Origin: Methanobrevibacter millerae
GTDB taxonomy: Archaea > Methanobacteriota > Methanobacteria > Methanobacteriales > Methanobacteriaceae
Length of the DNA stretch: 64,000 nucleotides
NCBI RefSeq assembly: GCF_001477655.1
Contig: NZ_CP011266.1
Coordinates: 2,278,001 to 2,342,000, forward strand
Direction of reading: 5' to 3'
Each line of letters starts with the position of its first letter. Position 1 is the first letter of the stretch. The translations under genes and the position numbers were made by a program. The notes beneath the pieces were generated by a model that saw only the letters and a program-made list of their open reading frames with translations, was not told where the DNA came from and did no database searches. This document shows positions 35,138 to 43,200 of the stretch, in pieces.

Positions 35138-36280
35138 ATGGCAGACAAACGAGATTACTATGAAGTCCTTGGAGTCGATAAAACAGCTGATGAAAAGGAA
35201 ATTAAAAAGGCTTATCGTAAATTAGCTATGAAATACCATCCTGATGTAAGCGAAGAAGAAGGCTCTGAAGAAAAATTCAAAGAAATCAGTGAAGCTTATG
35301 CAGTTTTGTCTGATGATGAAAAACGTCAAAGATACGATCAATTCGGTCATGCAGGAATGGAAGGATACACTGCTGAAGACTTCTATCAAAATGTCAACTT
35401 TGATGACATATTCCAAGGATTTGATATTGGCAATATCTTCGATTTATTCGGTTTTGGTGGAGGTTCACGCTCAAGAGGAAGAACTGGTCCACAAAGAGGA
35501 TCAGATATTTATACAGATGTCCACATTACTCTTGAAGAAGCATTCAACGGTTGTGAAAAGGAGATTAAAGTCACAAGAAGCGAGCTTTGTCCAACATGTA
35601 ACGGTTCAAAATCAAAGCCTGGCCATGACCCTGAAACCTGTCCGACATGTAAAGGTACCGGTCAAATAAAAGAAGTAAGCAACACCTTCCTCGGACAAAT
35701 GGTGAACGTGAGACCATGTCGCCAATGTGGAGGAACAGGTAAAATAATTACTGACCCATGTGACGATTGTCATGGAAAAGGAAGTGTTAGAAAAACCAAA
35801 ACAATTAAACTCGAAATACCTGAAGGTGTGAATGAAGGAAACCACCTAAGAGTATCTGGTGAAGGAAACTGTGGTGAAAAAGCAGGCCTTGAAGGAGACT
35901 TAATAGTATCCGTCCACATCAAGCATCACAAAACATTCGAACGCGAAGGAGACCACCTATACATCGAACAGCAAATAAGTTTTCCGCAGGCAGCATTGGG
36001 TGACATCATAAGCATACCAACAATTGAAGGTAAGGAAGTAGAGTTTAAAATAACGCCGGGAACCCAAAGCGGAACAGTATTCAAATTAAAAGGTCAAGGA
36101 ATGACTTCTGTAAGACATTCTGCAAGAGGAAACCTTTATGTTACTGTAACTGTTGTTGTTCCTAAAAAATTAAATTCAAAACAAAAAGACTTATTGACTC
36201 AATTTGCCGAAGTCAGCGGCGAAGAAATAAAGCACGTTGAAAAAGGCTTAAAAGATAAATTCAAAGAGGTATTTAATTAG
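35138..36280 (+). CDS. dnaJ: Co-chaperone DnaJ (Hsp40)
   Basis: The 380-residue type I J-protein has a J domain (1-70) with HPD in MKYHPDVS, a Gly/Phe-rich region ([19 protein letters not shown]) and four zinc repeats ([32 protein letters not shown]). The C-terminal substrate domains follow. It stimulates the DnaK ATPase and delivers clients. It follows dnaK after 128 bp, a longer gap than inside most operons, and is preceded by AAGGTGAATAAATG. A hairpin and T-run close the operon behind it. Confidence 0.97.
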   Translation: MADKRDYYEVLGVDKTADEKEIKKAYRKLAMKYHPDVSEEEGSEEKFKEISEAYAVLSDDEKRQRYDQFGHAGMEGYTAEDFYQNVNFDDIFQGFDIGNIFDLFGFGGGSRSRGRTGPQRGSDIYTDVHITLEEAFNGCEKEIKVTRSELCPTCNGSKSKPGHDPETCPTCKGTGQIKEVSNTFLGQMVNVRPCRQCGGTGKIITDPCDDCHGKGSVRKTKTIKLEIPEGVNEGNHLRVSGEGNCGEKAGLEGDLIVSVHIKHHKTFEREGDHLYIEQQISFPQAALGDIISIPTIEGKEVEFKITPGTQSGTVFKLKGQGMTSVRHSARGNLYVTVTVVVPKKLNSKQKDLLTQFAEVSGEEIKHVEKGLKDKFKEVFN

Positions 36281-36318
36281 CTACTCTTCCACATAGCTAA
36301 TTATCCCACTCTTTTTTA
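36275..36318 (+). terminator. Terminator of the heat-shock operon
   Basis: AATTAGCTA (36275-36283, including the dnaJ stop) pairs with TAGCTAATT (36294-36302) over 9 bp, followed by CTCTTTTTTA. Confidence 0.6.
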
Positions 36319-36355
36319 TAATTTTAATCAAAATATAGCATTACCCCAAATATTA

Positions 36356-37110
36356 TTAAATTAATGAAAAATCAATTAAAGGAATGTATATAATATCATT
36401 CCCAAATTCAATACTATTTGTTCTATTAGATATCAATATTCCAAAATCAGAGCAATATTCATTTTGTGCTCGGGTTAATTGGCTTTTCGTTTTCTTTTTA
36501 CCAACATCTACTCAATAGGAATTACATCATCGAAATTTTTCAATGAAATCAACACCCTTTTTATTTGAAAAATAAAAAAGACATGAAGTTAAAAGATTCA
36601 TCACACAATCTCTTTAATGTGGATACAACCATATTCTCAGCAAGAACCGCATAACATTTCTCATGATTTAAGTCATATCTACCTATACGATAATTAATTG
36701 CAGATTTAAGACAAGGTGTAGAAAAAAATGATGTTAGGCTTATTTAGGATTTTACCTGCAGACCCATATGCATTGATACTAAAAATAAGCTGAGACTATT
36801 CTAAAGCATTTAAAATATTATTAACTGTTCTAATATTTAGATTAAGGCTTTGAGCCAATGCAGATTTAGATGTAGTTCCAGGTTTTTTAACTGCCAAATA
36901 TGAAATCAATCTTAATATAGTATCATTAGATATCTTATTGAATAATGCAAAATATTTTAAATCTTCCTGTACGATTTTTTTAATTAAATCATTTGTTAAA
37001 CGATGAGTGTAAACTTCATTCATATTAAGATAAAATAGAAATGCACCACTATGCAAAAATTTTTTTAATTCTATTTCAGGATTATTTTTTAATCTATAGC
37101 ATATTTCCAA
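36356..37110 (-). pseudogene. Decayed AAA ATPase with DUF4143, C-terminal part
   Basis: Only a 104-codon piece stays open (36796-37110: HRLTNDLIKKIVQEDLKYF...SKSALAQSLNLNIRTVNNILNALE), but the family continues through stops and frameshifts. Readable islands are YGSAGKILNKPNIIFFY, YRIGRYDLNHEKCYAV, LAENMVVSTLKRLCDES, KGVDFIEKF, KTKSQLTRAQNEYCSDFG, ILISNRTNSIEFGND and IIYIPLIDFSLI. This is the order of the DUF4143 half of archaeal ATP-binding proteins of this type. The N-terminal Walker domain is missing altogether. Clearly non-functional. Confidence 0.75.
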
Positions 37111-37661
37111 ATATTTTTAATTTGAGTTACTAAAAATCACATACCAAAAAACATTTAATTTAGTTAGATTGTAAAAAAATACTCATTTAGCATTGAGTAT
37201 TGATATGTATATAATTTAGACAATAATGGTCCAAACTTTGCGAAAAACACTATAATTTATGTTTTTTAAATGATTATAAACTAAAATATCAGTTCATTGT
37301 TTTGCATAATATTTTATTAATTTTTCTTTAGAAGTCCTAATTAAACATTATTATTTATTTTTTTAAATTACTAAGTATGAAAATACAATATCCATTATAA
37401 ATATGTTATGTACTATAGTACAATACTTTTTATAAGTATATTATGTAGTGTACTGCAATACAAAATTTTCTTTCTAATTTCAAAAAATTATTCTATGCAT
37501 TTTAATAAAAATTATGCATAATAAAATACCTAATCATTAGTAAATTAATTCAAATAATTAACTACATTATTAATAATAATTAAGAAATATGGAAAATTAG
37601 TAAATTTAAATTATACAATATATATGAAAATGCATAAATTTTAAAAAAAGAATATTGAAAA
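37111..37661. other. 550-bp AT-rich gap with imperfect repeat pair
   Basis: No gene is seen. Two related 21-24 bp elements stand 36 bp apart: TTATGTACTATAGTACAATAC (37406-37426, quoted only as a whole-element match) contains the palindrome GTACTATAGTAC (37410-37421), and a second copy near 37440-37463 reads TTATGTAGTGTACTG then CAATAC. The rest is simple AT-rich sequence. Confidence 0.4.
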
Positions 37662-37682
37662 GATGAATGATTAATATTCATC
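37640..37682 (-). terminator. Terminator of the beta-helix adhesin gene
   Basis: GATGAAT (37662-37668) and ATTCATC (37676-37682) form a 7-bp stem overlapping the stop codon. On the minus strand it is followed by TTTTCAATATTCTTTTTTT. Confidence 0.55.
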
Positions 37683-40094
37683 ATCCTTTCTAGATTTACG
37701 TTTATAACCTACGAACAATAATGCTAAAGCAATAAATCCTAAAAGTGCTGGTAATACTAGACTTTGAGGATTTTTAACAATATTATCCAATATTTCATAG
37801 GCTTTTGCAACAGAATTTGCACTTGCAGGATTTTCAGATCCCACACTTTCAACATTTGATGAAGTAGAAGATTTTTCTGAACTTGCAGCTGAATCTTCAC
37901 CGGTATTTGACGGTGAGTCAGTAGTTGTGTTAACTAAAATTGAATTTTGACCACCATAGGAATTTGTATTTGTGGAACCTGAATCCGTATTTGAAGTAAC
38001 ATTATTCTGTTTGGTTTCAGACAAACTTACTCCCTCATTATACTCTGTCACTCCACCATTATCAACACGAGTACCGTTTATATGCTGTGTTTCATCATAA
38101 TGATACGGGTTCGGGGTTGACTGGTCTCCAGGATTTCCATTGGTATTGCTTCCGGAATCCTCAACATATTCATCTCCAGGATTTTCAACAGGTTCACTCG
38201 GATTTTCAATCGGCTCGTCACCAGGATTTACCATGTCCTCTTGCTGTCTAGGCCTGTCACCAGGATTTACATCATCATTATCCCTAGGCCTGTCACCAGG
38301 ATTATCGCCGGACGGATTGTCATTTTCCTCATCACCAGGATTGACCGCATTTTCATTGAAATCATCTGAGAATGTATTGTCATTGTTCCTGTCATTAGGA
38401 TTTGTTGGTACATTCGGCTTATCCGTATTTGTGGAACTTCCATTGTAAAACGGATTATTGTCAAATCCGGGATTATCGTTTTTACCAGGTACATCTGAAG
38501 CATCAATGTTATTGGTTCTGTTGTTGACATTTTCAGGAGTTACATAAGTCGTATTTTCTCCACCGTCAACTTCATTCATATGCCTATAGTTAACCCAATA
38601 CTCATATTCGCTCAATACCTTATTGTTGTAATAGGTATCTCCGCTGTGAGAGCCGGGACCTTCCTTATATCCCTCATAGCTTGAATCAGGAATTCCTTCC
38701 TTGGATGAAACGACAATATTGTCTGTGATTACAGACCCAACAGAATCATAGAGATATACTGCAACTGTTGAATTGCTGAAAACCACATTGTCCTTAATGA
38801 CAAAAGTATGTTCCCCTTCAAGCTTTTGGCGGTAACTTATACCATATAAATTGTCATTATCGCCGACCGGAGCGATAGAAGATACCGCAATAGTATTGTT
38901 TACTATATAGTCATTGTCATCCTGAACCTCAATACCTGCCACCAATGCCCAGGAATCCTCACCTGCAAGACCTGTTACATTGATACGGTTATTGACCAAT
39001 TTTAAAGAAGTCGAACCGCAATAATTGGTGGAATATATTCCCAAATTAGGTCCATTAGATATTGAATAGATATCATTATCATCAATTGTAACATTGCTTA
39101 GAGGTCCTGTCAATTGAATAGGATAAGCGGTACCTGCCTTGTATACACCACCCTGAGTCTTTACAGAGAAATTGTTTGATTTAATAAGCATGTTATCCAC
39201 ATTATAGATATCAAGTCCGTAAAGATAGTTCGGCACACCGATAGCAGTTGCGAAATCCTCCATCTCAAAGGTATTGTTTGCATAAAGAATGTTTTTACCA
39301 TTTTTTATGATTATTCCGTCCAATGTAGGGTCTGCCGTTAATGTTGCTCTGTTGACATCTACAAATACATAATTGTTTGTAATGTTGAGGTTTTCAGTGT
39401 TTAAAACAGCAATTCCTGCAACAGAGTCCCCAATCATCAATCCGCTATCATGGTCAACCGTACGCAATGGAAAAGATGAAATAAGAGTATTACCGTCAAG
39501 CAAAGTATTGTTTGTGTAATACAGCCAGATTCCAAAGTTATCATTGCCCTGAGCATTGTTTGCAACAAAACAGATGGTATTGTTAATCAGGCGGGTTGTG
39601 CTGATATAATTGGATTTCTTACCGTTGACATGAATCCCGTAAGCTTCAGTGTTTTTCGGTGCAGTATAATCCAAAACGACATTTTGAATGGTCGCATTGT
39701 CTGATTGAATCATTATTGCAGATCCGTCATTGTCCTCAAATGACTCGGTTAGAACCAATGTGATGTTTTCTATTGTGACGTTTTGAGCTTTGACATTAAA
39801 AGCAATATTTTCCAAAACAACACCATCATTTGCCGTAAATACAGTATTTGGAGCTTCAATTGTTAAAACACCATAATCCTTAAGGTTTTCTGTAAAAACA
39901 TAAGTTGCATTGGAAAACTCTTCAGTCATCACATTATCCATATCAAAGTAGTCATAGACATTAGCATCATCAATATTGTTGACCGGAGATATCTCCAATG
40001 TAGAATTCACATCCTTGACATCTTCAGCAGATATTGGAGCCAACATTAATGCAAACAACAACAATATTAACAATAATTTACTGCCTAACCTTAT
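37671..40094 (-). CDS. Adhesin-like protein: beta-helix, NPGD stalk, C-terminal membrane anchor
   Basis: A secreted, membrane-anchored surface protein of about 807 residues. The signal peptide reads RLGSKLLLILLLFALMLAPISA. A right-handed parallel beta-helix (PbH1/NosD-like) spans about 60-500 with repeats such as NATIQNVVLDY, NTLLDGNTLIS and NVTIDDNDIYS. A disordered stalk (about 520-690) holds seven NPGD tetrapeptides with E/D/R spacers, then an S/T/N-rich stretch. A single TM helix (LVLPALLGFIALALLFVGY) and a basic tail (KRKSRKDDEY) follow. The start is an ATA at 40094 placed by a perfect SD; a TTG at 40121 would put the SD inside the coding region. Confidence 0.85.
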   Translation of the reverse strand: MRLGSKLLLILLLFALMLAPISAEDVKDVNSTLEISPVNNIDDANVYDYFDMDNVMTEEFSNATYVFTENLKDYGVLTIEAPNTVFTANDGVVLENIAFNVKAQNVTIENITLVLTESFEDNDGSAIMIQSDNATIQNVVLDYTAPKNTEAYGIHVNGKKSNYISTTRLINNTICFVANNAQGNDNFGIWLYYTNNTLLDGNTLISSFPLRTVDHDSGLMIGDSVAGIAVLNTENLNITNNYVFVDVNRATLTADPTLDGIIIKNGKNILYANNTFEMEDFATAIGVPNYLYGLDIYNVDNMLIKSNNFSVKTQGGVYKAGTAYPIQLTGPLSNVTIDDNDIYSISNGPNLGIYSTNYCGSTSLKLVNNRINVTGLAGEDSWALVAGIEVQDDNDYIVNNTIAVSSIAPVGDNDNLYGISYRQKLEGEHTFVIKDNVVFSNSTVAVYLYDSVGSVITDNIVVSSKEGIPDSSYEGYKEGPGSHSGDTYYNNKVLSEYEYWVNYRHMNEVDGGENTTYVTPENVNNRTNNIDASDVPGKNDNPGFDNNPFYNGSSTNTDKPNVPTNPNDRNNDNTFSDDFNENAVNPGDEENDNPSGDNPGDRPRDNDDVNPGDRPRQQEDMVNPGDEPIENPSEPVENPGDEYVEDSGSNTNGNPGDQSTPNPYHYDETQHINGTRVDNGGVTEYNEGVSLSETKQNNVTSNTDSGSTNTNSYGGQNSILVNTTTDSPSNTGEDSAASSEKSSTSSNVESVGSENPASANSVAKAYEILDNIVKNPQSLVLPALLGFIALALLFVGYKRKSRKDDEY

Positions 40095-40098
40095 ATTT

Positions 40099-40109
40099 TC
40101 ACCTCCTTT
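40099..40109 (-). promoter_or_regulatory. Perfect SD placed for an ATA start
   Basis: On the minus strand AAAGGAGGTGA, then four bases, then ATA-AGG (Met/Ile-Arg). There is no ATG, GTG or TTG at usable distance downstream that keeps the charged start of the signal peptide. Confidence 0.6.
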
Positions 40110-40192
40110 GCAGTGAATCAATCTCCCAAAATAAAATTTTAAAAGACATTTAAAGGTTTGTAAAAAATAGTTTATAAAAGTAATGCCTAATT

Positions 40193-40235
40193 GTGAAAAA
40201 AGAAAAAAAAGTTGAGAAGTTTATGTAAACTTCTC
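40193..40235 (-). terminator. Terminator of the large adhesin gene
   Basis: GAGAAGTTTA (40214-40223) and TAAACTTCTC (40226-40235) form a perfect 10-bp stem with a 2-base loop. On the minus strand it is followed by AACTTTTTTTTCTTTTTTC. Confidence 0.75.
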
Positions 40236-40239
40236 ATGT

Positions 40240-43200
40240 TTAAGCTGTTACGGTTACAGTATTAGAGATTCTTGCTTGTCCGTAAGAAGCAGTAATAATG
40301 TATTTTCCAGCTTGCAAGTTAATGTTTAATTTTGCAACACCATTAGCATCGGTTGTACGTTGATACATTACACCGTTGATGTTGAACTCTATTTTTTGGT
40401 TAGCGTATGCTTTACCTTGACCGTCAACTAATTTTGCTTCGTAAGCACCAGATTGACCGTATTTCTTGGTAAGGTCATTACCAGTTAATGTTGGTAAAAC
40501 AGTAACATTGTGAGCAACCTTACATCCTTTATACTCAGCAGTAATAATGTAAGTTTTAGGAGGCAAGTTGATGCTAAGTTTTACATGACCTGTTGCATTG
40601 GTTGTACGGTTGTAGAATACACCGTTGATGTTGTAGGTGACAATTTCACCAGCTTTAGCAGGGTTACCATTATCATCTAAAACTTTCAAGACATACTGAC
40701 TGTCATTGCGGAAGTATTTCACAAGATCAGAATCCTCAGTAAATCTAGGCAATACAGTAATAGTATTTGTTACACTTTCATTGGTAACAGGGTTTGTAGT
40801 CTTAATAGAGTATGTACCCGGTACCAAATTAATGTTCATTCCAGCCTTACCGTTTGCATCGGTGGTTCTGGTATAAGTAATATCATTTAATCCAAAAGTA
40901 ACATCCTTATTAGCCAAAGCATTACCATCACTATCAGTGAATACAGCTTCAAATCTATCAGGTGCCTTTTCAATTTTAGTTAAATTCTCACTAACAACAG
41001 TAATGATTTCTTTTTCAACAGTTACGGTCTTATTAGCAGTAGCAGGTTTGTATTTATCATCCCCAGTGTATGTAACTGTGACTGTGTGATTTCCAGGAGC
41101 CAATTCAGGTAAATCAATTGATGCTTTACCGTCTTTTACAGGAGCATAATAACCTTTACCGTCAACATCAACCAACATGTAACCGGTTGCATCTTTTGGC
41201 AATTCAACGTTAACTGCATCATCAGAAACGTTAATGTCTGCTTTTGGATTAACTGGTTCAGGTGTTGGTTCTTCATCCTCAGGAACAGTTACACTAGCAG
41301 GTTTGCTTGCATTGGTGTATTTGTCATCACCAGCATATGTTACAGTTGCAGGGTAGTTTCCTTCATCTAAACCGATTACGTTTACTGTTGCTTTACCGTC
41401 TTTTACAGGAGCATAGTAACCTTGACCGTTTACATCAACCAATACGTTACCTGTAGCGTCTTTTGGTAAAGTTACTTCAATGGTTGTGTTTGTAACTTTA
41501 ACAGTCATTTCAGGAGTTACAGGTTCAGGGATTGGTTCGTCTTCTTCAGGAATGCTTACAGCAACGCTGCTTGTGTTTGCTTTGTAGTTATCATCACCAG
41601 TGTATGTTACTGTAGCAGTGTAGTTACCGGCATCTAAGCCAGCAACATCAACAGTTGCCTTACCGTCAGTTACTTTTGCATAGTATCCTTTACCGTCAAT
41701 ATCAACTAATACATATCCTGTTGCATCTTTAGGCAATTCAACAGTAATTGTGGAATTGGTTGAATCAACAGTCATGCTAGCATCTTCAGGTTCAATTTCT
41801 TCCTCTTTAGGAACACTGATTTTAACAGTAGTCTCATCTTCTGTGAAATTATCATCACCGACATAAGTTACGGTTGCAGTGTAGTTTTCACCTGCTTCCA
41901 GGCCTTTAACATCGATTATTGCTTGACCGTCTTTGATTTCTGCATAGTAAGTTGTACCGTCAACGTCTACTATTACACCACCTGTTGCGTCTTTGTTAAC
42001 AGTAACAGTTACAGTGGTGTTTTCTGCAGTTGCTTTGAGTTCAGGGTCTTTTGGTTCAACTATTGGTTCAGCAGGGATACTTATTTCAACAGTAGTTTCA
42101 TCTTCTGTGAAATTATCATCACCAGTGTAGGTTACAGTTGCTGTGTAGTCTTTGCCTGCTTCCAGGCCTTTAACATCGATTATTGCTTGACCGTCTTTGA
42201 TTTCTGCATAGTAAGTTGTACCGTCAACGTCTACTATTACACCACCTGTTGCGTCTTTGTTAACAGTAACAGTTACAGTTGTGTTTTCTGCAGTTGCTTT
42301 GAGTTCAGGGTCTTTTGGTTCAATTACTGGTTCTTCTGGAATATTTAATGGAACTTCAAAGGAAGCATTGTTATAGTTGTCATCACCTAAGTATGTTACT
42401 TCAGCAGTGTAATTTCCAGGTTCTAAATTAGGAATTGAAATAACTGCTTCACCATCTTTTACAGGAGCATAATAACCGGTTCCATTAACATCAGCTAAAA
42501 CATAACCAGTTGCATCTTCAGGTAAATCTAGGGTGATTGTTGATTTTTCGGCATCAGCAACAACGTCTGGAATGATTATAGCATCAGCTTTAGTAATTTC
42601 CAATTTTTCAGTATCGTTTACTGCTTCTGTATAATTGTCATCTTCAACATATGTTACGCTAACATCATATATGTTTACTGGTAAAAGCGGTAAAATAAAT
42701 TCTTCACCAATGACAACATCTTCATAAGTTTCATCGCCTACTTTAACAGTCACTTTACCTTCACAGTTGTTTGATGTTACAGTAATGGATGCATTTTCAA
42801 ATACAGTTCCATTATTGATATTAACACTTAATTCAGGAGTTACTTTACTAATTTCTAATTTTTCAGTATCGTTTACTGCTTCTGTATAAACATCATCTTC
42901 ATTGTATGTTACAGTAACATCATAAATTTCCGCAGGTAATAATGGTAAAATAAATTCTTCACCAATGACTACATCTTCATAAGTTTCATCGCCTACTTTA
43001 ACGGTTACATTGCCTTTGCAGTTGTTTGATGTTACAGTAATGGATGCATTTTCAAATACTGTAGCATTATTAATATTGACACTTAATTCAGGAGTTACTT
43101 TAGATACTTCAAAATCAGCTGCAATAATGCTAGTTGCATAGGTACCGTCACTGTTATATTTAGCTTCTACTTCGTAGTTACCAGCACCTAAAGCACCAAT

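Noticed and set aside
41923-42348. 141-codon plus-strand frame rich in Cys, Phe and Tyr
   Set aside because: It lies antisense to the duplicated Ig units; its two halves are the same sequence because the repeat is copied, and it has no SD or family likeness.
41815-43100. CRISPR-like direct repeats
   Set aside because: The repeats encode Ig-like modules in frame, have no short regular spacers, and no cas genes are present in the window.
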